From: Bacteroidales bacterium UBA7574 | GTDB lineage: Bacteria > Bacteroidota > Bacteroidia > Bacteroidales > Paludibacteraceae | Assembly: GCA_002479035.1 (NCBI GenBank) | Contig: DLLA01000012.1 | Coordinates: 11,469-28,203, forward strand | DNA length: 16,735 nt | Reading direction: 5' to 3' | Shown: piece after piece, positions 7,090 through 14,842 of the stretch | Position numbering within the stretch: the stretch's first letter is position 1 | Layout of the letters: every line of letters begins with the position of its first letter | Made by a program: the position numbers and the translations under genes | The notes under the pieces: model-generated | Told to the model about the DNA's origin: nothing | Databases searched by the model: none | Seen by the model: the letters and a program-made list of their open reading frames with translations, nothing else

Positions 7090-8577
7090 ATGAAACGAAC
7101 GATATTAGTGCTGTTTGCGGCGATAGGCGTTGCGTCGGCGGGATCGCAGGTGCTGCCCGAACTGACGCTGACCGACTGCCGGCAGATGGCGATACAAAAC
7201 GGTGCCTCAGCCAAGATAACCGCAGAGGCACAGGCTGCTGCCGACCTCAACAAACAGGCGGCACTGGCGGCGATGTTCCCCAAGATAAGTGCGAACGCCG
7301 CCTACACATGGAACTCCAAGAATGCGACATTGCTTGCCAATCAGATGGACTTCGGGTTCGGTACCGCCACCGTAGGCAAAGACGGTTCGTCGTCTTTCGA
7401 GTGGAGCGAGAGTTCCGCTATGAACCGGTTGGCACAGCAAGTCTATTCCGACCCCACGCTGTACAACCGGGTGACGGGTTTCCAAAACGAAGCCGGGCAG
7501 ATGGTGGCGGATGCGTATCAACAACTGTACAACGCGCTGAACCTCGACATGACGCACGTCGTCGTGGGGCAAGTGGGTATCACCCAGCCCATATACGTAG
7601 GCGGGCGGTTGCGCGAACTGTATAATATAGCCAAAGCCACCGAGCAGATGGCGGTGCTACAGGGTGACAGCAAGCGCGACGACATCATCGTATCGGTGGA
7701 CGAAGCCTATTGGCGCGTCGTGGCAGTGCAAAGCAAGAAACGCCTTGCCAACCAGTACTATGACCTCTTGGTAAAGATGGAAGGTGACGTAACCGAACTT
7801 GTGACCGAGGGATTGGCTACGCAAAGCGACCTCCTGAAGGTCAAAGCCAAACGGGGAGAGGCCGAGGTGAAGAAGATGCAGGCAGAGAACGGGTTGATAC
7901 TCTCCAAGATGGCGTTGTGCCAGTTGTGCGGTCTGCCGTTGGAGACGGACATTCACGTGGACAGCACCGGTCTGGGCGAGATAGCGTTGCACGACACCAT
8001 CGGTGACGTAGAGGCAATCATCAACAGCCGTGCGGAAATGCAACTGCTGGAGCAGGCTGAGAAGATAGCCAAGTCCAACACCCGCATCATGGCGGCAGGG
8101 TTGCAGCCGAACATCATGGCGTCGGCGAACTACATATACACCAACCCGTATGCGGACAACGGACTCAGCCACGACTGGAAAGGCAAAGGGTTCTTCTCGG
8201 CAGGCGTGGTGGTGAATATCCCCATCGCACACGCCGACGATATCCTGCGCGTGAAAGCCGCCAAGCATGAAGCGGCATTGGTGACCCTCAAGAAAGAGGA
8301 GGCGCGCGAGATGCTCAACCTGCAAATCACACAAGCCAAACAGAAACTCATGGAAGCCACACAGAAAGTGGCAATGACCGAGATGGGCGTGAAGAACGCC
8401 GAGGAAGTGCTGCACTTCGCCACCGAAGCGTTTGAGGCAGGTATGGCTACCGCATCCGAAGTTCTGCAGGCTCAGACCGCGTGGATGTCGGCATCCGACG
8501 ACCATATCGACGCCAACGTGGAGGCAAAGGTGTGCGAGACGTATTTCCAAAAATATACGTCCACGCTGCGATACTAA
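7090..8577 (+). CDS. TolC-family outer membrane efflux protein
   Basis: This is an outer-membrane channel of the TolC/OEP family, 495 residues, close to the usual family length. The start is taken at ATG 7090 because it begins a signal peptide (MKRTILVLFAAIGVASA) and lies 13 bp after the lipoprotein stop; the frame upstream to a GTG at 7048 overlaps that gene. The mature protein opens with the family's LTLTDCRQMAIQNG helix. The first half ends in the QPIYVGGRLRELYNIA segment, typical of the strand-to-helix turn in this family. The second half repeats the pattern (VNIPIAHADDILRVKAAKHEA) and closes with a long helix, AFEAGMATASEVLQAQTAW. Coiled-coil helices make up most of the rest. It should provide the outer-membrane exit duct for the adaptor and permeases encoded downstream. 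Confidence 0.93.
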   Translation: MKRTILVLFAAIGVASAGSQVLPELTLTDCRQMAIQNGASAKITAEAQAAADLNKQAALAAMFPKISANAAYTWNSKNATLLANQMDFGFGTATVGKDGSSSFEWSESSAMNRLAQQVYSDPTLYNRVTGFQNEAGQMVADAYQQLYNALNLDMTHVVVGQVGITQPIYVGGRLRELYNIAKATEQMAVLQGDSKRDDIIVSVDEAYWRVVAVQSKKRLANQYYDLLVKMEGDVTELVTEGLATQSDLLKVKAKRGEAEVKKMQAENGLILSKMALCQLCGLPLETDIHVDSTGLGEIALHDTIGDVEAIINSRAEMQLLEQAEKIAKSNTRIMAAGLQPNIMASANYIYTNPYADNGLSHDWKGKGFFSAGVVVNIPIAHADDILRVKAAKHEAALVTLKKEEAREMLNLQITQAKQKLMEATQKVAMTEMGVKNAEEVLHFATEAFEAGMATASEVLQAQTAWMSASDDHIDANVEAKVCETYFQKYTSTLRY

Positions 8578-8590
8578 CCGACTCCCCCTG

Positions 8591-8607
8591 CCCCCTCAGA
8601 GAGGGGG
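8591..8607. repeat. GC-rich hairpin after tolC
   Basis: CCCCCTC (8591-8597), AGA loop, GAGGGGG (8601-8607) form a perfect 7-bp stem 13 bp after the tolC stop. No T-run follows, so it is not a canonical terminator. It could stabilise the upstream mRNA end or moderate readthrough into hlyD. The tolC-hlyD gap is otherwise filled largely by two 11-bp-periodic arrays. Confidence 0.6.
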
Positions 8608-8622
8608 TACATATGCTCTCCC

Positions 8623-8654
8623 TATCCCTTGCGCATCCCTTGCGTATCCCTTGC
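8623..8654. repeat. Triplet 11-bp repeat, unit YATCCCTTGCG (array A)
   Basis: Three copies start at 8623, 8634 and 8645: TATCCCTTGCG, CATCCCTTGCG and TATCCCTTGC. The period is exactly 11 bp, and the core ATCCCTTGC is invariant. The array is non-coding, 45 bp after the tolC stop. Its function is unknown. Confidence 0.85.
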
Positions 8655-8672
8655 TGAAAAGTTGGGGTTTTC

Positions 8673-8705
8673 CCGAGTGAATACCGAGAGAATGTCGAGA
8701 GAAAA
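8673..8705. repeat. Triplet 11-bp repeat, unit CCGAGWGAATR (array B)
   Basis: Three copies start at 8673, 8684 and 8695: CCGAGTGAATA, CCGAGAGAATG and TCGAGAGAAAA. The period is exactly 11 bp and degeneracy increases towards the third copy. It begins 18 bp after array A and ends 48 bp before the hlyD ATG. The CCGAGA core is shared with array C at 14843. Confidence 0.75.
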
Positions 8706-8753
8706 CAAGGCGGAATTTTGAATAATAACGAACTGTTGATATATTAAAAAGAG

Positions 8754-9746
8754 ATGTCAGTAAGTAAAGAAAAGAAAGGCAGTCTGCTGCTGGGTCTGGT
8801 GGCGATGCTTGCCGTAGTAGTGATTGTGGCAGTGGTGGGCGTTCTCGCCATACAGCCCGAAGAAGTGCTGATTACGGGCGAAGCCGAAGCCTCCGAATAC
8901 CGTGTGTCGGGCAAAGTGCCCGGGCGCATCGAGATGTTCCTCGTCGAAGAGGGCGACCGTGTGAAGAAAGGCGACACCGTCGTCATCATCTACAGCCCCG
9001 AAGTGGATGCCAAGATGGCGCAGGCACAGGCCGCACGCGCTGCCGTCGAGGCAATCAACGAGAAAGCACAAAACGGCGCACGCCACGAGCAGATAGTGGG
9101 TGCCTACGAACTGTGGCAGAAAGCCAAAGCCGGCGAAGAGATATACCGCAAGAGTTACGAGCGCGTACAGCGTCTATACGAGAAGGGCGTCGTCTCCGAG
9201 CAGAAACGCGACGAGGTGCATGCCCGGTACAAAGCCGCCGTTGCCACGGTGAAAGCCGCTAAGAGTCAGTACGATATGGCGATGGCAGGCGCACGCTCGG
9301 AAGACAAAGCCGCTGCCGCCGCACAGTTGGCAGAGGTGGACGGCATCATCCGGGAGGTGGAGGCTGCGCGTGCGGAACGCTACCTGGTGTCGCCGGTGGA
9401 CGGCGAGGTGTCGGAACGCTTCCCGAAAGTGGGCGAGTTGGTAGGGCAAGGCAGCCCTGTGATGGCGATTGTGGACCTCAACGACGTATGGTTCACCTTT
9501 GCCGTACGCGAGGACATGCTGGCTGACATCACGCCCGGCACCCACCTGAAAGTGCGTATCCCCGCGCTTGGCGACGAGCATTACACCGTGGAGGTGACCT
9601 ACATCAAAGCGATGGGCAGTTACGCCACATGGCGTAGCACCCGCTCCAACGGCGAATACGATGTGCGGACGTTCGATGTGAAGGCGCGTCCGTTGCACCC
9701 CATTGACAACCTCCGACCCGGAATGACTGCAATCGTAGTGCGATAG
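8754..9746 (+). CDS. HlyD-family periplasmic adaptor (membrane fusion protein)
   Basis: This adaptor has 330 residues and links inner-membrane permeases to the outer-membrane channel. A short basic N-terminus (SKEKKG) precedes one transmembrane helix (about 11-33). The first half of a biotinyl-lipoyl-like barrel follows (YRVSGKVPGRIEMFLVEEGD, then VKKGDTVVIIYSPE). A long Ala/Glu/Lys-rich coiled-coil hairpin (about 85-200) comes next, then the second half (YLVSPVDGEVSERFPKVGELV). A beta-barrel region (VWFTFAVREDML onward) and a closing segment with LRPGMTAIVV complete it. The ATG at 8754 follows an A-rich AAAAAGAG leader. The gap to tolC is 176 bp, and the permease gene begins on the base after its stop codon, indicating tight coupling with the downstream genes. 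Confidence 0.93.
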   Translation: MSVSKEKKGSLLLGLVAMLAVVVIVAVVGVLAIQPEEVLITGEAEASEYRVSGKVPGRIEMFLVEEGDRVKKGDTVVIIYSPEVDAKMAQAQAARAAVEAINEKAQNGARHEQIVGAYELWQKAKAGEEIYRKSYERVQRLYEKGVVSEQKRDEVHARYKAAVATVKAAKSQYDMAMAGARSEDKAAAAAQLAEVDGIIREVEAARAERYLVSPVDGEVSERFPKVGELVGQGSPVMAIVDLNDVWFTFAVREDMLADITPGTHLKVRIPALGDEHYTVEVTYIKAMGSYATWRSTRSNGEYDVRTFDVKARPLHPIDNLRPGMTAIVVR

Positions 9747-10919
9747 ATGTCGGTACTGAAAGCAATAGGGCGGGTGGCGAAACGCGAACTAAGCAGGATG
9801 TTCGTGCGGCCGCTGTACATCTTCGCGTCGGTGGGGGTGATGGTGCTCAGCACCTTCTTCTTCATCAGCATCATGAAGTACGGCACGCCGGAGAATATCC
9901 CTATCGCGGGGGTGGACCAGGACCATTCCTCCATCTCGCGACGCCTGTGCCACGAGATGCAGGCTACCTCGGCGGTGAGTATCACGCTGGTTACCACCGA
10001 GTTCGCCGAAGCCAGACGCGCCATGCAGCGGGGTGAGATATACGGTATCCTGCTGATTCCCGAGGATTTCTATGCCGACCTCGCATCGTTCCGCCGGCCG
10101 CAGATGGAGTTCTACGTGAACAACGCCTACACGGTGGGGGCAAGCACCGCATACAAGCAGTTGCTGACCATGTGCAACCTCACGTCCGGCGCGTTCCAGC
10201 GCGAGGTGCTGCGCCAGAAAGGACTGCCCGACGACCTCATCATGAAGCGCATACAGCCCATCACCATCGAGGCGCACATGATTGCCAACCCGTGGAGCAA
10301 CTACGCTATCTACCTCGTCTCCACCATCCTGCCGGGCATTCTGGCACTGATAGTGCTGATGCTCACCATCTTCGCTATCGGCTACGAACTGAAATGCCGC
10401 ACGTGCCACGAGTGGCTGCGCGCCGCCGACGGCAACTACACCGTGGCGATGATTGGCAAGTTAATCCCCTATACGGTGCTGTTTCTGGTGCTGGGGATAG
10501 GGTGCGAGGTGATACTGTTCAAGTTCATGCACTTCCCTGTCAACGGCTCGCTGACACGGCTGATGCTGTCGATGGTGCTGTTTGTGATTGCCGAAGAGGC
10601 GATGGGCATCTGTATTATCGGGGCGTTGCCTACGCTGCGTGACGCCGTGTCTATCGGTGCGCTCTACGGCATGCTCGGCTTCTCGCTGTCGGGATTCACG
10701 TACCCTGTCATGAACATGCTGCCCGCTATTCAAGCGTGGTCGAACCTCGTGCCGCTGAGGCATTATTACCTGATTTACGTGAACGAGGCATTGATGGCGG
10801 CACCCGTTATCAACTCCATACCGCATTGCCTCGCGTTGTGCTGCTTCCTCGTCATGCCTCTCATCGTGTCGCCGCGGTTGCACAACGCGATGATTTACCA
10901 AAACTATCCGTTGAAATGA
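9747..10919 (+). CDS. ABC-2-type transporter permease (first of pair)
   Basis: This inner-membrane permease has 390 residues and the ABC-2 (YhhJ/YbhR-like) architecture. A basic cytoplasmic N-terminus (AKRELSRMFVRP) precedes TM1 (about 24-43), then an extracytoplasmic domain of about 140 residues (VDQDHSSISRR ... YGILLIPEDFYADL ... VNNAYTVGAS). TM2 starts near NPWSNYAIYLVSTILPGI (about 183-205), followed by further helices (GKLIPYTVLFLVLGIG; MLSMVLFVIAEEAMGICI; ISIGALYGMLGFSLSGF; the C-terminal LALCCFLVMPLIV). ATG 9747 directly follows the TAG of the adaptor gene. The stop overlaps the next permease start (ATGA), implying translational coupling and a permease heterodimer. The protein contains no nucleotide-binding domain. 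Substrate unknown; hydrophobic drug or envelope component are the usual possibilities for the family. Confidence 0.9.
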   Translation: MSVLKAIGRVAKRELSRMFVRPLYIFASVGVMVLSTFFFISIMKYGTPENIPIAGVDQDHSSISRRLCHEMQATSAVSITLVTTEFAEARRAMQRGEIYGILLIPEDFYADLASFRRPQMEFYVNNAYTVGASTAYKQLLTMCNLTSGAFQREVLRQKGLPDDLIMKRIQPITIEAHMIANPWSNYAIYLVSTILPGILALIVLMLTIFAIGYELKCRTCHEWLRAADGNYTVAMIGKLIPYTVLFLVLGIGCEVILFKFMHFPVNGSLTRLMLSMVLFVIAEEAMGICIIGALPTLRDAVSIGALYGMLGFSLSGFTYPVMNMLPAIQAWSNLVPLRHYYLIYVNEALMAAPVINSIPHCLALCCFLVMPLIVSPRLHNAMIYQNYPLK

Positions 10920-12247
10920 GCAAAGTCAGTCGGTTTCTATATCATCAGTGGCTGAAAGTCAAGGAGTTGGACTGGGTCTTCTCCTACGAGTTCAAGCGTA
11001 TCTTCCACGACCCGGGAGTGCTGGTCATCTTCATTCTGGCGACGGTGGCATACCCCATTCTCTACAATTTTATCTATTGGAAGGACACCATCGAGAACGT
11101 CCCCGTGGCGGTGGTGGACCTCAGCAACTCGCCCGAAAGCCGTGATTTCCTGCACAAATGGGGCGCATGTCCCGATGTGAAGTTGGAGTATTTCTGCACG
11201 TCCATACAGGAGGCGGAACGCCTGATGCGCGACCGGAAGGTGTACGGCATCATCTATTTCCCTTCGGACTACGCAGCGGCCATCAACTCCGGCTTGGAGC
11301 AGGCGCATATCTCGCTCTACTGCGACATGTCGTCCTTCCTCTACATGAAGGCGGTGTACCTGAGTTGCAACCAAGTCATGCTCGAGAGTATGCGCAACAT
11401 CCAGATTGACCGCTACGAGGCGATGGGCTACGACAACGAGTTCGCGTGGTCACTCGTGCAGGACGCCCCCTACACCGAGACGGCATTGTTCTGTCCCACA
11501 GGCGGTTACGCCTCGTTCCTCATACCTGCCGTGCTCATGCTTATCCTCCACCAGACGCTCCTCTTCGGCATCTGCATGCTGGGAGGTACGGCACGCGAGG
11601 AGAACAACGAACTCTTCATACTCCCCGGCAGACGGCGCAGCGTCAGTGTGTTCCGTATCATTCTCGGACGCTCCGCAGCCTACTTCGTGCTCTACATGGC
11701 ACTCGGAGCCCTCAATCTGATACTCGTTCCGCGTCTCTTCGGACTCCCGCACGTCGGCGACCCGATGGACGTCCTCCGCTTCATGGTGCCCTACCTGCTG
11801 GCGGTCATCTATTTCTCGATATGCGTCAGCGTCTTCACCCGCAACCGCGAAACGGGACTGGTCATGCTCATCTCCTCCACCCTCATCTTCCTCTTCATAG
11901 CGGGCGTCTCGTGGCCCCAACAGATGCTGCCCAAGGCGTGGCTCTATCTCAGTTACGCCTTCCCCTACACATGGGGCGTACACGGCTACCTGCATATCAA
12001 CTCCATGGGTGCCACCCTCGCAGGCACCTCACGCGAGTACTACGCTCTCTGGATACTCGCTGCCGCGTACTTCGTGACAGCATGCGTGCTACTCTGGGCA
12101 CTCGGACGCAGGGAAGTGAGGAGGCAGAAGAAAGAGTTGGAGACAGAAACACCGGTCAGCAATAGCGCTATAGTTGTAGAGCCCCCTCTCAATACTATCA
12201 CTCCTACAGCACCTGACATAGAACCTGTCGGACCGAACTACGACTAA
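10916..12247 (+). CDS. ABC-2-type transporter permease (second of pair)
   Basis: This is the partner of the preceding permease, 443 residues. The start is placed at ATG 10916, which overlaps the upstream stop as ATGA; the open frame further upstream (to 10736) lies inside the first permease and has no permease-like sequence. It has a cytoplasmic N-terminus with an FSYEFKRIFHDPG amphipathic segment and TM1 (about 34-53). An extracytoplasmic domain follows (VAVVDLSNSPESRDFL ... VYGIIYFPSDYAAAI ... LYCDMSSFLYMK). Then come five membrane segments from about 198 onward, including LIPAVLMLILHQTLLFGI and LVMLISSTLIFLFIAGVSW. A final hydrophilic tail (EVRRQKKELE, then a Pro/Thr-rich stretch to PVGPNYD) is unusual for the family. 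No Walker motifs are present. It is the last gene of the operon: the next gene has its own promoter. Confidence 0.9.
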   Translation: MSKVSRFLYHQWLKVKELDWVFSYEFKRIFHDPGVLVIFILATVAYPILYNFIYWKDTIENVPVAVVDLSNSPESRDFLHKWGACPDVKLEYFCTSIQEAERLMRDRKVYGIIYFPSDYAAAINSGLEQAHISLYCDMSSFLYMKAVYLSCNQVMLESMRNIQIDRYEAMGYDNEFAWSLVQDAPYTETALFCPTGGYASFLIPAVLMLILHQTLLFGICMLGGTAREENNELFILPGRRRSVSVFRIILGRSAAYFVLYMALGALNLILVPRLFGLPHVGDPMDVLRFMVPYLLAVIYFSICVSVFTRNRETGLVMLISSTLIFLFIAGVSWPQQMLPKAWLYLSYAFPYTWGVHGYLHINSMGATLAGTSREYYALWILAAAYFVTACVLLWALGRREVRRQKKELETETPVSNSAIVVEPPLNTITPTAPDIEPVGPNYD

Positions 12248-12285
12248 CCCCTGTCTTGAATTAAAGCCCCAAAACGGCCTGGAAC

Positions 12286-12316
12286 TTGTGTATTTCGTTG
12301 AAATGTACTACCTTTG
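12286..12316 (+). promoter_or_regulatory. Bacteroidota-type promoter for the ATPase-folC unit
   Basis: TTGT (12286-12289), a 19-bp spacer and TACCTTTG (12309-12316) match the Bacteroidota -33/-7 consensus. A transcription start near 12323 would coincide with the left arm of the inverted repeat at 12322-12343 and leave a leader of about 68 nt. Confidence 0.7.
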
Positions 12317-12321
12317 TGCAT

Positions 12322-12360
12322 AATTATTGTGATTGCAATAATTGTATTTGCAATAATTGT
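12322..12360 (+). promoter_or_regulatory. Leader inverted repeat with duplicated right arm
   Basis: AATTATTG (12322-12329) is a perfect inverted repeat of CAATAATT (12336-12343), with a 6-nt loop. The right-arm block TTGCAATAATTGT occurs twice, at 12333-12345 and 12348-12360, a 15-bp period. The left arm can therefore pair with either copy. It sits at the predicted transcription start. It could be an mRNA 5'-end stabiliser, an operator or an attenuation element; none is proven. Confidence 0.65.
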
Positions 12361-12390
12361 GTGTATTAACGATGTAACTATTAGATTACT

Positions 12391-13521
12391 ATGCAGTTAG
12401 ACAATCCTTTTGTAGTGGGTAAGTACGTTGCTCCTGCTTATTTCTGTGATCGTGAGCAAGAGACCTCTACGCTTATCAAGCACCTGACCAATGGGCGTAA
12501 TGTGGCTCTCATTTCGCCTCGTCGTATGGGTAAGTCGGGGTTGATAGAGCATACTTTCAGACAGCCTGCTATCGAGCCGTACTACACGTTCTTTGTGGAT
12601 ATCTACGGCACGCGCTCTTTTGCGGAGTTCATCTACCTGTTGGGCAAGAGTATCTATCAGCAACTCAAGCCGTTGCCGGTTCAGTGGCGTGAACGTTTTT
12701 TTCAGGTAGTACGTTCCTTGCAGGTCGGTATGAAGTTCGATCCGGTGTCGGCAACTCCCACATTGGATGTGAGCATCGGTGACATCACACACCCCAAGAC
12801 CACGTTGGACGAAATCTTCGAATATATTGATAGTGCTGACCGCCCGTGTATTATTGCCTTCGACGAGTTCCAGCAGATTACCAATTATTCGGACGAGGTG
12901 GAGATTGAAGCTGTCTTGCGTAGTAAGATCCAGCATTGTCGTAATGCACAGTTTATCTTTGCGGGAAGTCGCCGCCACATGATGTCGCAGATGTTTCTGT
13001 CACCATCAAAACCTTTCTATCAGAGTGTCGTTACCATGGGCTTGAATCCCATCCCGTTGCCGGCATATACCGATTTTGCCATGCGCCTCTTTGCACAAAA
13101 CGGTAAGCACATCGTTCCTGAGGTAGTGGCGAGTGTCTATGCTGCCTATGCAGGTGTCTCGTGGTTTATACAGATGATGATGAACGAACTTTTTGCGCTG
13201 ACGTCTGCTGGAGCAACATGTACGATGGACATGCTGCCTGTTGCGCAAGACAATGTTGTCAATGGTCAGGAAATGGCTTTCCGCACACTCATGGACACCA
13301 TCCCCACAAAGCAAAAAGAGATTCTGCTGGCTGTTGCCAAAGACGGAGAAGCGCAGAACATCACCTCTGCTGCCTTTATTCGCCGCCATCGCCTTGCTTC
13401 CCCAAGTTCTGTGCAGTCTGCTGCCAAGGCATTGCTTTCCAATGATTTGCTGACGCAGGATAATGGCATATATCGTGTGTATGACTACTTTTTCTCTGCG
13501 TGGTTGAAAAGTAATTTCTAA
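12391..13521 (+). CDS. P-loop ATPase, archaeal-type/Bacteroidales AAA family, C-terminal winged helix
   Basis: The product has 376 residues. The P-loop lies in ISPRRMGKSG (41-50): the GKS core is present, but the first glycine of the usual GxxxxGK[ST] is Ser, as is common in related PRRxGKS ATPases. Walker B is CIIAFDEF, with D158 and E159. A sensor-1-like FAGSRRHM (about 190-197) follows. The C-terminal 80 residues (KQKEILLAVAKDG ... ASPSSVQSAAKALLSNDLL ... YRVYDYFFSAWL) look like a winged helix-turn-helix followed by the short motif typical of these ATPases. This resembles the archaeal-ATPase (PF01637-like) clade that is abundant in Bacteroidales genomes, whose biological role I do not know. 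No signal peptide or membrane segment is visible, so it should be cytoplasmic. The ATG at 12391 begins the family-like 'NPFVVGKYV' N-terminus. folC starts 11 bp after its stop. Confidence 0.9.
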   Translation: MQLDNPFVVGKYVAPAYFCDREQETSTLIKHLTNGRNVALISPRRMGKSGLIEHTFRQPAIEPYYTFFVDIYGTRSFAEFIYLLGKSIYQQLKPLPVQWRERFFQVVRSLQVGMKFDPVSATPTLDVSIGDITHPKTTLDEIFEYIDSADRPCIIAFDEFQQITNYSDEVEIEAVLRSKIQHCRNAQFIFAGSRRHMMSQMFLSPSKPFYQSVVTMGLNPIPLPAYTDFAMRLFAQNGKHIVPEVVASVYAAYAGVSWFIQMMMNELFALTSAGATCTMDMLPVAQDNVVNGQEMAFRTLMDTIPTKQKEILLAVAKDGEAQNITSAAFIRRHRLASPSSVQSAAKALLSNDLLTQDNGIYRVYDYFFSAWLKSNF

Positions 13522-13532
13522 TCCCTCATTCT

Positions 13533-14837
13533 ATGTTGTCATATTCGCAGGCATTGTCTTATTTGTATGCTTCGCAGCCCGCTTTCCATCTGGTAGGAGC
13601 GGCAGCATACAAGCCCGGATTCGGGAACACCTACCGCCTTATGGAGCATTTGGGCAATCCGTACAGGCAGTTCCGTTCCGTCCATATTGCGGGCACCAAC
13701 GGCAAGGGCTCCACATCGCACCTTCTGGCTGCCGCTTTGCAATCCGCGGGCTATAAGGTGGGGCTTTATACTTCGCCGCACTTGGTGGATTTTCGCGAGC
13801 GTATCCGTATCAACGGACAGATGGTTCCCCAAGAGTATGTGGCGCGTTTTGTGGAGGATAATCAAGCGTTCCTGGAGGAGGTCAAGCCCTCGTTCTTTGA
13901 GACCACTATGGCAATGGCATTCTCTTATTTCGCAGAACAACAGGTAGATATAGCAGTTGTCGAAGTGGGGTTGGGTGGGCGTCTTGATAGCACGAACATC
14001 ATCACGCCCCTATTGTCGGTGATTACCAATATCGGCATGGATCATACGGAGTTTCTGGGCAATACATTGGCTGCCATTGCGGGGGAGAAAGCAGGTATCA
14101 TCAAGCCCGGTGTGCCTTGTGTCATAGGCGAGACAGACCCGCAGACGGAGCCTGTTTTTCTGCAAAAAGCAAAAGAGTGCGGTATTCTTGGTCATGGATT
14201 GGAGACCACCGATTGTCGTATTTGGTTTGCTGACCAATGCGGCTATCTGCGTCAGCGGAGTAAGCGTGAAGTGCTTGATTGTCAGCTGCATGGCATTTAT
14301 CAGGACAAAAATATCCAAACGGCTTATGTGGCATTGCAGGTGCTCAATACCTGTTCACCTTTGCATATTCCTACCGCTGCTATTGCTGATGGTTTTGCCC
14401 ATGTCTGCACGATGACGGGGTTGCGGGGCAGGTGGGAGGTGCTGTCGCAACAGCCGCTCACTATCTGCGATACAGGGCACAACTCGCACGGTATCCGCTA
14501 TGTGGCGGAGCAGTTGCAATCGCTTGTCAACGAGGGGCATACGCTTCGTGTTGTCTTGGGAATGGTGAATGACAAGGATGTGGATGTGGTGATGCGTCTC
14601 ATGCCTACTCATGCAGTGTACTATTTCACGCAGGCGGCTACGCATCGTGCTATCCCTGCCGAGCAAATGCTTACGCTATGGCAGACCTTGCACCCCGATT
14701 TCGCAGCGGACCGATGTACAGCCTATTCATCGGTAATAGAGGCTGTCAGGGCTGCCAAGTCGGACGCCCAACCCAACGATGTCATCTTCATTGGGGGCAG
14801 CAATTATGTAGTGGGAGAGGCACTGGCTAACTACTGA
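13533..14837 (+). CDS. folC: Folylpolyglutamate synthase / dihydrofolate synthase (FolC)
   Basis: This cytoplasmic Mur-ligase-like enzyme joins glutamate to dihydropteroate and extends folate polyglutamate tails using ATP. It has 434 residues, the normal family length. The ATP-binding loop is GTNGKGST (54-61), followed by YTSPHLVDFRERI. The middle region has VEVGLGGRLDSTN and ITNIGMDHTEFLG, then GEKAGIIKPGVP, all family signatures. The C-terminal domain begins at GLRGRWE and carries DTGHNSHG, corresponding to the D-x-x-HN motif of the family. The ATG at 13533 is 11 bp after the ATPase stop, and I see no separate promoter, so cotranscription with the ATPase is likely. The gene is convergent with the secreted-protein gene at 14881. 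Confidence 0.96.
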   Translation: MLSYSQALSYLYASQPAFHLVGAAAYKPGFGNTYRLMEHLGNPYRQFRSVHIAGTNGKGSTSHLLAAALQSAGYKVGLYTSPHLVDFRERIRINGQMVPQEYVARFVEDNQAFLEEVKPSFFETTMAMAFSYFAEQQVDIAVVEVGLGGRLDSTNIITPLLSVITNIGMDHTEFLGNTLAAIAGEKAGIIKPGVPCVIGETDPQTEPVFLQKAKECGILGHGLETTDCRIWFADQCGYLRQRSKREVLDCQLHGIYQDKNIQTAYVALQVLNTCSPLHIPTAAIADGFAHVCTMTGLRGRWEVLSQQPLTICDTGHNSHGIRYVAEQLQSLVNEGHTLRVVLGMVNDKDVDVVMRLMPTHAVYYFTQAATHRAIPAEQMLTLWQTLHPDFAADRCTAYSSVIEAVRAAKSDAQPNDVIFIGGSNYVVGEALANY

Positions 14838-14842
14838 TTTTG

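Noticed and set aside
6372..7283. A 303-codon minus-strand frame covering the leader, the lipoprotein gene and the start of tolC
   Set aside because: It is antisense to two genes with clear signal peptides and spans the promoter-distal leader; no family resemblance.
8591..8607. The GC-rich hairpin as an intrinsic terminator of tolC
   Set aside because: There is no T-run after the stem, and downstream genes appear to belong to the same export system.
8623..8705. Arrays A and B as a CRISPR array
   Set aside because: The units are 11 bp with no spacers, only three copies each, and no cas genes are present.
8705..8753. A separate promoter for hlyD
   Set aside because: Only a partial -7 box (GAATTTTG) is present, with no -33 element at the right distance.
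10736..10915. N-terminal extension of the second permease to an upstream ATG
   Set aside because: The extension overlaps the first permease and is not permease-like; the ATGA overlap at 10916 gives the expected N-terminus.
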